Position numbers and translations under genes: made by a program. 64,000 bases of DNA from Bacillus sp. FJAT-25509 (GTDB lineage: Bacteria; Bacillota; Bacilli; Bacillales; Bacillaceae_G): contig NZ_LJIZ01000023.1 in the NCBI RefSeq assembly GCF_001420605.1, positions 1-64,000 of the forward strand, given 5' to 3'. The notes beneath the pieces are model-generated. The model was not told the origin of the DNA. It saw only the letters and a program-made list of their open reading frames with translations, and did not search any database. Of the stretch, positions 26,586-36,010 are shown in pieces (position 1 is the stretch's first letter; each line of letters opens with the position of its first letter).

Positions 26586-27392
26586 TTATTTCTTTATTGT
26601 TTTTCTCTCAATAAATTCAACAATAATATACATCAAACCAGCACATACACTTATGATAAATACACTCATTAGAACAAGAGTGAAATTAAATACTTGGAAA
26701 CCATAAACGATTAAATAGCCAAGTCCGCTTTTTGAAACTAAGAACTCTCCGACAATCACTCCTACCCAAGCTAATCCGACATTTACTTTTAATGTGGAAA
26801 TGACGGTAGGTATACTAGCAGGAAAGATCACATTTTTAAAGATTTGAGTTTTAGTAGCTCCAAAACTTTTAATGACTTTTACATAATTTTCATCTACCTG
26901 TAAGAAGGCTTGATAGATAACCAGCGCTGTTATGACAAAACTTATTATGATTCCCATCGCAATAATGGACGAATATGAAGGACCAAAAATTACAATGATG
27001 ATTGGACCAAGAGCGACTTTTGGCATGGCATTAAAGACTACTAAGAATGGATCAAGGACTTTCGAGGCAAATGGATACCACCAAAGAATGATGGCCAGAA
27101 TGACCCCGATAATTGTTCCTAAAATAAATCCTACGAGAGTTTCAGTGATTGTAGTCATAGCATCATGATAAATAGAGCCATCTACCAATTTTGCGCTGAG
27201 TAAATCGTAAATTTTAGTAGGTGAACTAAACAATAAAGGATCAATTATTCTTCGATGACTTAAAAGCTCCCAAGCTATAAAAAAGACAATAATAATTAAT
27301 AGTTGGAAGAAAAATATGAGTAGCTTTTTACGGCGATTTTTTTTGACGATACTGGCGTGATAGGATTTTAGTTCGTCATTTACTTTAGCCAC
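26586..27392 (-). CDS. ABC importer permease (nitrate/sulfonate/taurine-type, YtlD-like)
   Basis: The 268-aa BPD_transp_1 membrane protein has about six membrane segments and the EAA loop SFGATKTQIFKNVIFPAS. The frame is open to 27521, but the GTG at 27392 with GGAG just upstream overlaps the ATPase stop by 8 nt and gives the normal family length, so it is chosen. Together with the next two genes it forms a complete importer. B. subtilis ytlA-ytlC-ytlD near ytkD is the likely counterpart. The substrate is not known; relatives carry sulfonates or pyrimidine-like thiamine precursors. Confidence 0.85.
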   Translation of the reverse strand: MAKVNDELKSYHASIVKKNRRKKLLIFFFQLLIIIVFFIAWELLSHRRIIDPLLFSSPTKIYDLLSAKLVDGSIYHDAMTTITETLVGFILGTIIGVILAIILWWYPFASKVLDPFLVVFNAMPKVALGPIIIVIFGPSYSSIIAMGIIISFVITALVIYQAFLQVDENYVKVIKSFGATKTQIFKNVIFPASIPTVISTLKVNVGLAWVGVIVGEFLVSKSGLGYLIVYGFQVFNFTLVLMSVFIISVCAGLMYIIVEFIERKTIKK

Positions 27393-28149
27393 GTTTCTCC
27401 AACTCCTTCCAAATCGCAGAAACATAAGAAGAAAAGAGTGATTGGTGTCGTGTTTCAAAAGGGGAGCGAATACGTAATTCTTCTGGTAAATTGAAAATTT
27501 TTGATATTTTAGTAGGAGCATTTGTTAGCGTAATAACCCGATCACACATGGCTACTGCTTCTTCAATATCGTGTGTTACTAAGATAGCAGTAGTATTTAA
27601 CTTCTTAAATAAGTTGAAAACTAACTCTTCAAGCTTTACTTTATTTTGATAATCTAGAGCGGAAAATGGTTCATCTAATAATACAATTGATGGACTTGTA
27701 GAAAGAGTTCTTACTAATGCAACACGTTGTCTCATCCCACCGGATAGTTCTCTTGGGTATGCATTTTCATAATCCTTTAATCCAACTTCATTTAACAATT
27801 CTAGCGTTCGATTTTTATTTTCTTCGGTATCCTTATCTAGAATCTGAAGACCTAGAAAGATATTTTCTTTAATTGTTTTCCAAGGGAATAAATAGTCATG
27901 CTGAAGCATATAACCAATTTCTCCCGATTTTATATCATAAGGCTTACCTTTAAACTTTACTGAACCGTCATATGGGGTAAGCAATGAAGAAATGATCGAT
28001 AAAAGTGTGCTTTTTCCGCAGCCACTTGGACCTAATACAGATACAAATTCACCTTTTTCAACTTCAAACGTTAAGCCATCCAATATTTTAATTGCCTTTT
28101 CCTTCGATAAAAATACATGAGAAATATCATTAACTGTTAGATAACTCAT
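27385..28149 (-). CDS. ABC importer ATP-binding protein (YtlC-like)
   Basis: The 254-aa ATPase shows Walker A GPSGCGKST, the Q-loop MLQHDYLFPW, signature ELSGGMRQRVAL, Walker B IVLLDEPFSALD and the H-loop VTHDIEEAV. It drives uptake with the adjacent permease and binding protein. It starts 12 nt after the binding-protein stop, with a weak ribosome site (GTAGG), and overlaps the permease by 8 nt. Confidence 0.92.
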   Translation of the reverse strand: MSYLTVNDISHVFLSKEKAIKILDGLTFEVEKGEFVSVLGPSGCGKSTLLSIISSLLTPYDGSVKFKGKPYDIKSGEIGYMLQHDYLFPWKTIKENIFLGLQILDKDTEENKNRTLELLNEVGLKDYENAYPRELSGGMRQRVALVRTLSTSPSIVLLDEPFSALDYQNKVKLEELVFNLFKKLNTTAILVTHDIEEAVAMCDRVITLTNAPTKISKIFNLPEELRIRSPFETRHQSLFSSYVSAIWKELEKRG

Positions 28150-28161
28150 TTTGTTAACCTA

Positions 28162-29160
28162 CTACTTCTCCGTAGATTTTTCGGCAAATTTTGTATCTAC
28201 TAAAACTGAGTGTGGAACTTCTTTTGGTAATACACCAGAGTTCTTCATAATCTTTTGAAGATTATTCCACTCATCTTTTTCTAATATTGGATTTGTTGAA
28301 TAAGAATTTTGAGACTTATAGCGATCTATAACTTTTATTGAAATGTCTAAAGGAGTATCTTTAAAGAATGGTGCTACACTTTTTGCAATCTCTTCTGCAG
28401 AGTGAGTATCAACCCATTGTTCAGCTTCATATATTGCATCTGTAAATTGTTGAGCTGTTTTCGCATTTTTCTTCAAATAACTTTCTTTTGCTATAAAAGC
28501 AGTGTAAGGTACTTTTCCAGATTCCAAGCCGAATGAAGCAACGATTTTACCTCTTCCTTCTTTTTCCATAATACTTGCGGTAGGTTCAAATAATTGAACA
28601 TATTCTCCAGTACCTGAAGCATATGCATTCGCGATATTTGCGAAGTCAATATTCTGAATAAGGTTCAAATCTTTATGTGGATCGATCCCATGTTTACTTA
28701 GGACATATTCGCCAACCATTTGTGGCATTCCACCTTTTCTTTGACCTAAAAATGTTTTGCCTCTTAGTTGATCCCAATTAAATGGTACCGTTTGATTTCT
28801 AGCTACTAGAAATGTGCCATCAGTTTGAGTCAATTGGGCAAAGCTTTTCACTGGGTCATTTGCACCTTGAGCGTATACATATATTGTTGTTTCAGGCCCA
28901 ACTAATCCTATATCTGCACCGTTTGACAATACAGCAGTCATAGTTTTATCTCCACCAGCAGTAGTTGTGATCTCAACATCCAATCCATGCTTTTTGAAGA
29001 TTCCTTCACTAATAGCCACATATTGAGGTGCATAGAATAATGAGTGTGTCACTTCTGCAACTCTCACCTTTGTAGTACCATCTTTAGGTTTATCTTTCGA
29101 ACATGCACCTAAAATAGAAGCAACTAATAAAAACAAAATAACGAGCCATTTGATTTTCAT
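28162..29160 (-). CDS. ABC importer substrate-binding lipoprotein (YtlA-like)
   Basis: The 332-aa lipoprotein has a type II signal peptide with lipobox SILGAC, C20 being the lipidated residue. The mature part is an NMT1/SsuA-type binding domain with HSLFYAPQYVAISEGIFKKH and AGGDKTMTAVLSNGADIGLVG. It would sit on the outer face of the membrane and deliver substrate to the permease. AGGAGGG lies upstream of the ATG. It is the first gene of the three-gene operon. Confidence 0.88.
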   Translation of the reverse strand: MKIKWLVILFLLVASILGACSKDKPKDGTTKVRVAEVTHSLFYAPQYVAISEGIFKKHGLDVEITTTAGGDKTMTAVLSNGADIGLVGPETTIYVYAQGANDPVKSFAQLTQTDGTFLVARNQTVPFNWDQLRGKTFLGQRKGGMPQMVGEYVLSKHGIDPHKDLNLIQNIDFANIANAYASGTGEYVQLFEPTASIMEKEGRGKIVASFGLESGKVPYTAFIAKESYLKKNAKTAQQFTDAIYEAEQWVDTHSAEEIAKSVAPFFKDTPLDISIKVIDRYKSQNSYSTNPILEKDEWNNLQKIMKNSGVLPKEVPHSVLVDTKFAEKSTEK

Positions 29161-29286
29161 TTAATCCCTCCTAATCGAAAATATACAATTAGCCTATGCA
29201 ATAGGAGAAAATGGGTGAATGCGGAGTACTGACTCTACTAAAATAGCGCGGTTACTTATGTGTAAGTCTTTAGGTGGTTGAACAAA

Positions 29287-29333
29287 GAAAAACCTCTCTT
29301 ACTTCCTTTTTTAGGAAATTAGAGAGGTTTTTT
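29287..29333 (-). terminator. Terminator after the Rrf2 gene
   Basis: AAAACCTCTCT and AGAGAGGTTTTTT pair, with an inner TTCC/GGAA pair. Tails on both sides allow use in either direction. The Rrf2 stop codon touches its edge. Confidence 0.85.
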
Positions 29334-29820
29334 ATTTACTCTTTGAAAAAAAATTTCGAGTATCTTCCCGTATTTCGTTAGGTAAAACACTTTCTAATTC
29401 TTTGTTTAACCATGAAAGTGTTTTATTACGTAAATAATCATGCATTTTTTCTTCGGCAGAGAGCATGACTAAATTAATCGTGCAGGTGGCACTTGGAGTA
29501 CAACCTTTTTCTCTATAAAGATATCCGTTATCTTTAATATTTTTACATTGAAAGATTGGTTTAGGACCTTCAATTGCTTCAATTACATCCCAAAAAGAAA
29601 TTTCTTCTGGTGACTTGGCAAGTTTGAAGCCACCCTTAACTCCGGGAACGGAACTTACAATACCAGCTTTAGACAGCTTACTAAAAATCTTTGAAAGATA
29701 TGTATCTGAAACACCTTGAAAGAAGGATAGTTCCTTTATTCCAATTGGAGAATCTTCAGGAGTGTCAATTAAATAAACAAGGCAATGAAGTGCATACTCA
29801 ACTCCAACGCTATATTGCAT
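29332..29820 (-). CDS. Rrf2-family transcriptional regulator
   Basis: The 162-aa protein has the Rrf2 winged helix at residues 1-75 (SVGVEYALHCLVYL, then VSDTYLSKIFSKLSKAGIVSS and PGVKGGFKLAK). Three cysteines, C92, C107 and C113, lie where IscR and NsrR carry iron-sulfur ligands, though C92 to C107 is wider than in those. It may sense oxidants, NO or iron through a cluster or thiols; this is inference. It is divergent from an AhpD-like gene, and the shared region contains mirrored promoters, which suggests it controls itself and that gene. Confidence 0.87.
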   Translation of the reverse strand: MQYSVGVEYALHCLVYLIDTPEDSPIGIKELSFFQGVSDTYLSKIFSKLSKAGIVSSVPGVKGGFKLAKSPEEISFWDVIEAIEGPKPIFQCKNIKDNGYLYREKGCTPSATCTINLVMLSAEEKMHDYLRNKTLSWLNKELESVLPNEIREDTRNFFSKSK

Positions 29821-29858
29821 GAAAACACCTTCTTCATAAATGAGATTATTTTTAATTA

Positions 29859-29887
29859 ATCTTAGAAATGTTTTATTTCTTTGTCAA
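29859..29887 (-). promoter_or_regulatory. Promoter of the Rrf2 gene
   Basis: On the minus strand TTGACA (29887-29882), a 17-nt spacer and TAAGAT (29864-29859). Confidence 0.65.
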
Positions 29888-29931
29888 ACATTTACTTTTA
29901 AGAACAATTCAAACGTAAAAGGTGTTTGACA
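29882..29931. promoter_or_regulatory. Inverted repeat spanning the two divergent -35 regions
   Basis: TGTCAAACA (29882-29890) and TGTTTGACA (29923-29931) are exact inverted 9-mers that contain the -35 boxes of both promoters. A regulator bound to each arm would block both genes. Confidence 0.5.
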
Positions 29932-29954
29932 TAATGAAATAAACGTTTTAATAT
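29926..29954 (+). promoter_or_regulatory. Promoter of the AhpD-like gene
   Basis: TTGACA (29926-29931), a 17-nt spacer and TAATAT (29949-29954). It gives a leader of about 95-100 nt before the start at 30059. Confidence 0.7.
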
Positions 29955-30058
29955 AGATAATATAAATCGTAGATTAACTTTGTCGCTAATTTAAGTGTTT
30001 CCAAAAACTACATTTAGTTCAATTATTTTTAGAATTAACTTTTTTAGGGGGAATTAAA

Positions 30059-30502
30059 ATGGAAAAACAAATTAATTATTCAAAATTAGCACCAGAAGCA
30101 CTTAATATAATGATGGAAATGGAAAAGTATATTAAAACAACGGGTATAGATCATAAACTTCGTGAACTGATTAAAATTCGTGCTTCACAAATAAATGGTT
30201 GTGCATTTTGCCTTGACATGCATTCCTCTGAAGCGAGGGAAATAGGAGAAACTGAACAACGTTTATACTGTGTTAGTGCATGGAGAGATTGTGATTTTTA
30301 CACAGATGCTGAAAAAGCAGCTTTGGAGTTAACTGAGCATATTACACTAATTTCGAATAAAGGTATATCTGCTGATCTATATAATCGTGTAAGTAAACAC
30401 TTTAGCGAAAAAGAATACGTAAATCTTGTATTCACAATCAATCAAATTAACAGTTGGAATCGTATCTCTATTTCAATGGGGAATAGACCAGTTGAAAAAT
30501 AA
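30059..30502 (+). CDS. Carboxymuconolactone decarboxylase / AhpD-family protein
   Basis: The 147-aa protein has the AhpD core RASQINGCAFCLDMHSSEAR with a C48-x2-C51 pair and H55, the pattern of thiol-dependent peroxidase-like AhpD proteins. It would reduce peroxides or pass on electrons in the cytoplasm. GGGGG lies upstream of the ATG. It is divergent from the Rrf2 gene, which is probably its regulator. The exact substrate is unknown. Confidence 0.87.
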   Translation: MEKQINYSKLAPEALNIMMEMEKYIKTTGIDHKLRELIKIRASQINGCAFCLDMHSSEAREIGETEQRLYCVSAWRDCDFYTDAEKAALELTEHITLISNKGISADLYNRVSKHFSEKEYVNLVFTINQINSWNRISISMGNRPVEK

Positions 30503-30525
30503 TATCCTAATAAAACTTAAAAAAT

Positions 30526-30556
30526 AAAAATGAGCCGAAGATTGGCTCATTTTTTA
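30526..30556. terminator. Terminator between the AhpD-like gene and the convergent gene
   Basis: AATGAGCC and GGCTCATT stem with a 7-nt loop and T run, preceded by an A run on the other side. Confidence 0.88.
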
Positions 30557-30567
30557 TATGTAACTTT

Positions 30568-31098
30568 TCAATTCTTATTAAAATTTTTTACTTTTATAAC
30601 AATGCTTTTTATTAATTTATTTTCATTAGAAAAAATTTTTATAGTGTAAAGATCATGATGATTTTTAATATAATTTTTTTGATCTATTGTTATATTTGAA
30701 GTAGCAATAGAACTAGAGAGATTAAAAACGGCTCTTCCATTATTGATTTTGTATCTTTGATTATGATTGATTTCTTCAATATTGACTCCAAATATTGTTT
30801 GGACTTTTTTAGGTAGTAGGATTTCTATTTGAGCATTTTCTATATCGTTTTTATAACGTTCTGGTACTGATAAGACCAAATAATATTCAACTCCATAAAG
30901 TAATTGATTATCCACAGAATCTTTGATCTCATAATATCTTTTGGATAATGATTCAATTTTTGGCTCAATTTCTTTAGAAGATAGTGAAACATGCTTATCT
31001 AAATTTTTAGACGAGGTACCAGTATTAAATAAAAACAAGGAAGTTAATAAAATTGCAGTAAATGAAAAAATCAGAGTTAATATCTTTATGGATCTCAT
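30568..31098 (-). CDS. Hypothetical protein with N-terminal membrane anchor or signal peptide
   Basis: The function is not recognised. The 176-aa protein starts MRSIKILTLIFSFTAILLTS, a signal peptide or single membrane anchor (residues 4-26) with no lipobox cysteine. The remainder is hydrophilic and Lys/Asn-rich with alternating beta-like stretches, so it is probably extracytoplasmic. GGAGG lies 6 nt before the ATG. It stands alone between the AhpD-like gene and pckA. Confidence 0.7.
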   Translation of the reverse strand: MRSIKILTLIFSFTAILLTSLFLFNTGTSSKNLDKHVSLSSKEIEPKIESLSKRYYEIKDSVDNQLLYGVEYYLVLSVPERYKNDIENAQIEILLPKKVQTIFGVNIEEINHNQRYKINNGRAVFNLSSSIATSNITIDQKNYIKNHHDLYTIKIFSNENKLIKSIVIKVKNFNKN

Positions 31099-31230
31099 TT
31101 TAATCCTCCATTTAATTCGATAAATAAATAGTGATTATTATCCATGTTCAGTTTATTTAATGTTACTTTAATCTTATTCTTTAAATGTTAATAATTTCCT
31201 TTTAATGAGTGAGGTTGTTTTTTAATACTG

Positions 31231-31284
31231 AAAATAAAAAGAGGCTACCAATAAGTCATAAATCCCGACTTATTGGACAGCCTT
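31231..31284 (-). terminator. Terminator of pckA
   Basis: On the minus strand AGGCTG-CCAATAAGTC pairs with GACTTATTGG-AGCCT and is followed by CTTTTTATTTT. Confidence 0.88.
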
Positions 31285-31303
31285 TACATTTTACTTTATT
31301 AGA

Positions 31304-32890
31304 TTATTTTAAAGGTCCACCAAGTTCAGCTAATTGAGCATCAAAGCCTTCAAACTTTTTGAAGTTTTCTTTGAATTTAGTTACTAATTCAAGAGCTTTT
31401 TGATCATAAGCTGATTTATCTTCCCAAGTTGTTGAAGGGACTAATACGCTATCAGGTACACCAGGTACATGAGTTGGAATTGCTAAACCGAAAAACTCAT
31501 CTTGAGTAGTTTCAATGTTGTTTAAATCACCTTCAAGTGCAGCGTGAACCATTGCTCTTGTGTAAGATAGATTCATACGTTTACCAACACCGTATTCTCC
31601 ACCAGTCCAACCAGTGTTTACTAAGAATACATTTACATTATGCTTTTCAATTTTTTCACCAAGCATTTTTGCATATTCTACAGCTGGAAGCGGTAAGAAT
31701 GGTGATCCGAAACATGTTGAGAATGTTACTTGTGGAGAAGTAACACCACGCTCAGTACCTGCTAATTTACTAGTAAATCCACTTAAGAAGTGGTACATAG
31801 CTTGCTCTTTTGTTAATTTACTGATTGGAGGTAATACTCCAAATGCATCAGCAGTTAAAAAGATAATTGCATGTGGATGTCCAGCAACGCTTGGCTCAAT
31901 GATATTTTGAATTGCTTGCATTGGGTATGCAGCACGAGTATTTTCTGTTAAAGTTGTATCATCATAGTCAGCTAAACGGCTATCAGGTTTAACAACTACA
32001 TTTTCTAAAACTGTACCAAATTTAATTGCAGAGAAAATTTGTGGCTCTTTTTCAAATGTTAAATTGATACATTTAGCGTAGCAACCGCCTTCAATATTGA
32101 ATACACCATTATCTGACCAGCCGTGCTCGTCATCACCGATTAGTTTACGGTCTGCATCTGCAGATAATGTAGTTTTACCAGTTCCTGAAAGTCCAAAGAA
32201 TAATGCTACATCGCCTTCGCTACCAACGTTAGCAGAACAGTGCATTGGTAAAACATTATTTTGTGGTAATAGGAAATTCATGATTGAGAAAATAGATTTT
32301 TTCATTTCTCCAGCATATTCCGTACCACCAATTAAGATTATTTTCTTTTCAAATGATACAATAACAAATGCCTCTGAATTTGTTCCATCAACTACAGGGT
32401 CTGCTTTAAATGTCGGAGCAGAAACAATTGTAAACTCTGCTTCATGTGTTGTAAGTTCTTGCTCAGTTGGGCGAATAAATAATTGATGAGCAAATAAGTT
32501 GTGCCATGCAAATTCGTTAATTACTTGGATAGGTAAACGATACTCAGTATCTGCACCAGCAAATCCTTTAAATAAGAATAATTCGTTACGATCTTTTAAG
32601 TAGTTAAGTACTTTGCTATATAATTTTTCGAATACGTCAGCAGAGATTGGTTGATTTACTGAACCCCAATCGATTAAATTTTCAACAGATGCCTCTTGAA
32701 CAATAAATTTATCTTTAGGTGAACGTCCAGTATATTTGCCTGTTGAAACGCTAACTGCTCCCGTTGACGTTAAAATTCCTTCTTGTCTTGTTAGGACTTT
32801 TTCAACTAACTCAGAAACGCTTAGTTGGTTATACATTTGATTACTAGTAAGTAATTCGTTTAATTCAAAGTTTACATCAACTGTCTTCAT
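31304..32890 (-). CDS. pckA: Phosphoenolpyruvate carboxykinase (ATP) PckA
   Basis: It converts oxaloacetate to PEP with ATP, the first committed step of gluconeogenesis. The 528-aa protein has the kinase P-loop [14 protein letters not shown], the metal/substrate region GDDEHGW, the N-terminal [14 protein letters not shown] and the adenine-site region GYTGGEYG-like [20 protein letters not shown] lies upstream of the ATG. It is divergent from metK. A match to the CcpN consensus overlaps the probable -10 region, which fits repression on glucose. Confidence 0.96.
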   Translation of the reverse strand: MKTVDVNFELNELLTSNQMYNQLSVSELVEKVLTRQEGILTSTGAVSVSTGKYTGRSPKDKFIVQEASVENLIDWGSVNQPISADVFEKLYSKVLNYLKDRNELFLFKGFAGADTEYRLPIQVINEFAWHNLFAHQLFIRPTEQELTTHEAEFTIVSAPTFKADPVVDGTNSEAFVIVSFEKKIILIGGTEYAGEMKKSIFSIMNFLLPQNNVLPMHCSANVGSEGDVALFFGLSGTGKTTLSADADRKLIGDDEHGWSDNGVFNIEGGCYAKCINLTFEKEPQIFSAIKFGTVLENVVVKPDSRLADYDDTTLTENTRAAYPMQAIQNIIEPSVAGHPHAIIFLTADAFGVLPPISKLTKEQAMYHFLSGFTSKLAGTERGVTSPQVTFSTCFGSPFLPLPAVEYAKMLGEKIEKHNVNVFLVNTGWTGGEYGVGKRMNLSYTRAMVHAALEGDLNNIETTQDEFFGLAIPTHVPGVPDSVLVPSTTWEDKSAYDQKALELVTKFKENFKKFEGFDAQLAELGGPLK

Positions 32891-32946
32891 ATACTAATAC
32901 CATCCTTTAAATATAATTTGTCTGCCATGTAGGTATCTCGATAAAT

Positions 32947-32957
32947 AGTATAACACA
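32947..32957 (-). promoter_or_regulatory. CcpN-type operator in the pckA promoter
   Basis: On the minus strand TGTGTTATACT fits the published B. subtilis CcpN consensus TRTGHYATAYW at all 11 positions and includes the -10-like TATACT. A weaker inverted copy TGTGTTATGAA (9 of 11) lies at 32993-33003 on the plus strand. CcpN represses pckA and gapB in B. subtilis under glycolytic conditions. Confidence 0.6.
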
Positions 32958-33155
32958 TTTATTTTAATAGTGTATACTATTAGTTGGCAAAATGTGTTAT
33001 GAATTTGATTAAAAAATAAATTTGAGCAAAATTTACTTATTAAATGAAGTAAGTTATTTAAATGTAAGTATAATAATTAGTAATTTCCCATTAAATAGAA
33101 ATGAATGTAGGGATAAAGTTATTGTAGAATTATGTCTAAGTTATGATGAAAATTG

Positions 33156-33184
33156 TTGACAAGAAAGTGAAATTTTAATATGAT
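33156..33184 (+). promoter_or_regulatory. Promoter of the metK S-box leader
   Basis: TTGACA (33156-33161), a 17-nt spacer and TATGAT (33179-33184). It lies just before the riboswitch. Confidence 0.8.
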
Positions 33185-33202
33185 ACTTTTCATACGGATA
33201 CT

Positions 33203-33380
33203 CTCTTATCCCGAGTAGGTGGAGGGATACAGGCCCTACGAAGCCCAGCAACCTCACTTTTAGTGAAAGGTGCTGAACCTGATGCAAGACTATTTTTTAT
33301 GTCTTGGACGATAAGAGCGAAAGGCAAATACCAAGAACCCTTTCCTCAGGTAATATTTGATAAGAGGAAGGCTTTTTTTT
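33203..33380 (+). ncRNA. SAM-I (S-box) riboswitch with terminator
   Basis: The core is visible: CTCTTATCCCGAGTAGGTGG, GGATACAGGCCCTACGAAGC and CCAGCAACC, with P1 closed by CTCTTATC (33203-33210) and GATAAGAG (33310-33317). The expression platform is a terminator, CCTTTCCTC / GAGGAAGG plus eight T (33339-33378). SAM binding should end transcription before metK. The metK start is about 145 nt further on. Confidence 0.95.
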
Positions 33381-33525
33381 TGCTCAAAACTTAAATACAG
33401 TGGCAATTTCGTAATTTACACTGAGTTATCTTTATCTTAAATGGGAAACATAGGAATAGGAACAAACTTTTTATTCTTATGTTGAGAAAAAAGAGATCCG
33501 TCAATTCAATTTAGGAGGGGACTCA

Positions 33526-34722
33526 ATGTCACAACGTCGTTTATTTACTTCAGAATCAGTTACAGAAGGACATCCAGATAAAATCTGTGACCAAATCTCA
33601 GATTCAATTCTTGATGCAATTTTAGCAAATGATCCGAATGCTCGTGTAGCAGCGGAAACTTCAGTTACAACAGGTTTAGTACTTGTTGCAGGTGAAATTA
33701 CAACTTCTACTTATGTAGATATCCCAAAAATCGTTCGCGAAACAATCCGTGAAATCGGTTATGACCGTGCAAAATACGGATTTGATGCAGATACATGTGC
33801 AGTTTTAACTTCTATTGATGAGCAATCAGCAGATATCGCTTTAGGTGTAGACCAAGCATTAGAAGCTCGTGAAGGTAGCATGACAGATGAAGAAATTGAA
33901 GCAATCGGTGCAGGAGACCAAGGTTTAATGTTCGGTTTTGCTGTTAATGAAACACCTGAATTAATGCCACTTCCAATTTCATTATCTCACAAAATTGCAC
34001 GCCGTTTAACTGAAGTTAGAAAAAATGAAACAGTTTCTTACTTACGTCCAGACGGTAAAACTCAAGTAACAGTTGAGTATGATGAAAACAACAAACCAGT
34101 TCGTATTGATGCAATCGTTGTATCAACACAACATGGTCCAGAAGCTACTCAAGCTCAAATTGAAAATGATATTAAAGAACTTGTAATCAAACCAGTTGTA
34201 CCAGCTGAGTTAATTGATGAAAACACAAAATTCTTTATCAACCCAACAGGTCGTTTCGTAATCGGTGGACCTCAAGGTGATGCAGGTTTAACAGGTCGTA
34301 AAATTATTGTTGATACTTACGGTGGATATGCTCGTCACGGTGGTGGCGCATTCTCTGGTAAAGATGCAACTAAAGTTGACCGTTCTGCTGCTTACGCTGC
34401 ACGTTACGTTGCGAAAAACATCGTAGCTGCTGGCTTAGCTGATAAAGCTGAAGTTCAATTAGCATATGCAATTGGTGTAGCTAAACCAGTTTCAATCGCT
34501 ATTGATACTTTTGGTACAGGTAAAGTTTCAGAAGAAAAATTAGTTGAAGTAATTCGCAACAACTTCGACCTACGTCCAGCTGGAATTATTAAAATGCTTG
34601 ACCTACGTCGTCCAATTTACAAACAAACTGCTGCTTATGGTCACTTTGGCCGTACAGATATCGATCTTCCTTGGGAGCGTACTGACAAAGCAGAAGTTTT
34701 AAAAACTGAAGCAGGTCTATAA
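33526..34722 (+). CDS. metK: S-adenosylmethionine synthetase MetK
   Basis: It makes SAM from methionine and ATP. The 398-aa protein has the signatures [12 protein letters not shown] and [19 protein letters not shown], plus the N-terminal [28 protein letters not shown] lies upstream of the ATG. It is monocistronic and under the S-box riboswitch, so it is shut off when SAM is plentiful. The codon use is that of a highly expressed gene. Confidence 0.97.
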   Translation: MSQRRLFTSESVTEGHPDKICDQISDSILDAILANDPNARVAAETSVTTGLVLVAGEITTSTYVDIPKIVRETIREIGYDRAKYGFDADTCAVLTSIDEQSADIALGVDQALEAREGSMTDEEIEAIGAGDQGLMFGFAVNETPELMPLPISLSHKIARRLTEVRKNETVSYLRPDGKTQVTVEYDENNKPVRIDAIVVSTQHGPEATQAQIENDIKELVIKPVVPAELIDENTKFFINPTGRFVIGGPQGDAGLTGRKIIVDTYGGYARHGGGAFSGKDATKVDRSAAYAARYVAKNIVAAGLADKAEVQLAYAIGVAKPVSIAIDTFGTGKVSEEKLVEVIRNNFDLRPAGIIKMLDLRRPIYKQTAAYGHFGRTDIDLPWERTDKAEVLKTEAGL

Positions 34723-34733
34723 TAAAATGATTA

Positions 34734-34770
34734 AGGCTGAATATGGCATATGCTATATTCAGTCTTTTTT
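34734..34770 (+). terminator. Terminator of metK
   Basis: AGGCTGAATAT-GCATATGC-ATATTCAG-CT forms a long stem followed by six T. Confidence 0.88.
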
Positions 34771-34869
34771 GTTTAATTAGAATTACGAATTACATTACAT
34801 ATAGGTATACTTAAAAATCATTTTTCATAGGTTTAAATGACTGAATTAAAGTTTGTAATGGAGGAACCT

Positions 34870-35850
34870 ATGAAAGCGATTATATGTACAAAATATGGTC
34901 CACCAGAAGTTCTTCAAATAACAGAAGTTGAAAAACCAAAATTAAAAAATGAAGAAGTATTAATTAAAATACATGCATCAACTGTAACAGTAGGTGATGT
35001 AAAACTTCGAAGCTCCGATTTTCCATATATGTACTGGCTGCCTTCCCGCCTAATGTTTGGCCTTACCAAGCCGAAAAATAAAATAACAGGTTGTGAGCTT
35101 GCGGGAGAAATAGTAACAGTTGGCAAAAACGTAAGAAATTTTAAAACAGGTGATCAAGTTTTTGGGTATAGTGGATTTACTTTTGGGGCTAATGCTGAAT
35201 ATATCTCTTTACATGAAGAAGGTGTTCTAGCTAAAAAACCAATAAATATGACATTTGAGCAAGCTGCAGCAGTACCTGTTGGGGCGATTACAGCATTACA
35301 TTTTCTAAGGAAAAGTATTATTCAAAATGGACAAAAAGTACTTATTTATGGTGCTTCAGGAAGTGTTGGAACCTATGCAATTCAGCTAGCTAAATATTTT
35401 GGTACAGAAGTTACTGCTTTATGTAGTACATCAAATTTAGAATTGGTGAGATCTTTAGGAGCAAATGAAGTTATAGATTATACAAATGAAGATTTTGCTA
35501 AGAGTAAGAAAACTTACGACATTATCTTTGATACGGTAGGGAAGAGCTCCTTTTCAAATTGTAAAAGATTGCTTAACAAAGATGGCGTCTATTTATTAAG
35601 TGCAGTATGGAAGCTTTCGGTTTATTTTCAAGCGATTTGGAGTAATTTATTTGATAACAAAAAGGCAATACTTGGTTTAGCAAATATGAACAATGAAGAT
35701 TTAAACTATATAAAAGCACTGATTGAAGCGGATAAGTTAAAAGCTGTTATTGATCGACAATACCCACTTGATCAAATTGTGGAAGCCCATCGTTATGTTG
35801 AAAAAGGGCATAAGAAGGGGAATGTCGTTATTAACATTCGAGGGATATGA
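34870..35850 (+). CDS. NAD(P)-dependent zinc-free alcohol dehydrogenase / quinone oxidoreductase
   Basis: The 326-aa MDR-family reductase has the GroES-like N terminus (YGPPEVLQITEVEKP) and the nucleotide-binding motif IYGASGSVGTYAIQLAKYFG. The cysteine and histidine ligands of zinc dehydrogenases are absent, as in quinone oxidoreductases. It is a soluble enzyme of unknown substrate. The frame is open 11 codons upstream, but GGAGG is spaced 5 nt from the ATG at 34870, where homology begins (MKAIICTKYG). Monocistronic. Confidence 0.88.
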   Translation: MKAIICTKYGPPEVLQITEVEKPKLKNEEVLIKIHASTVTVGDVKLRSSDFPYMYWLPSRLMFGLTKPKNKITGCELAGEIVTVGKNVRNFKTGDQVFGYSGFTFGANAEYISLHEEGVLAKKPINMTFEQAAAVPVGAITALHFLRKSIIQNGQKVLIYGASGSVGTYAIQLAKYFGTEVTALCSTSNLELVRSLGANEVIDYTNEDFAKSKKTYDIIFDTVGKSSFSNCKRLLNKDGVYLLSAVWKLSVYFQAIWSNLFDNKKAILGLANMNNEDLNYIKALIEADKLKAVIDRQYPLDQIVEAHRYVEKGHKKGNVVINIRGI

Positions 35851-35969
35851 GACTGTTGACAAACTCTAGCTTTCTTCGTTAAAATCGCCTGCTTGTACCA
35901 TGTTCACTACAATTTTAGGTAACACTTACGCTTCGAAAGACAAGTACAACTTTTTAACTTTATCTACAC

Positions 35970-36010
35970 AAAGAAATCCCTCAAAATGACCTTTTGAGGG
36001 ATTTCTTTTA
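35970..36010. terminator. Bidirectional terminator
   Basis: AAAGAAATCCCTCAAAA and TTTTGAGGGATTTCTTT form a perfect 17-bp stem with a 5-nt loop. It serves the oxidoreductase and, on the other strand, the small gene at 36008-36172, whose stop is inside it. Confidence 0.92.

Noticed and set aside
29161-29286. TPP or other riboswitch before the ABC importer
   Set aside because: The leader shows only a small CCTAT/ATAGG hairpin and no conserved aptamer sequence.
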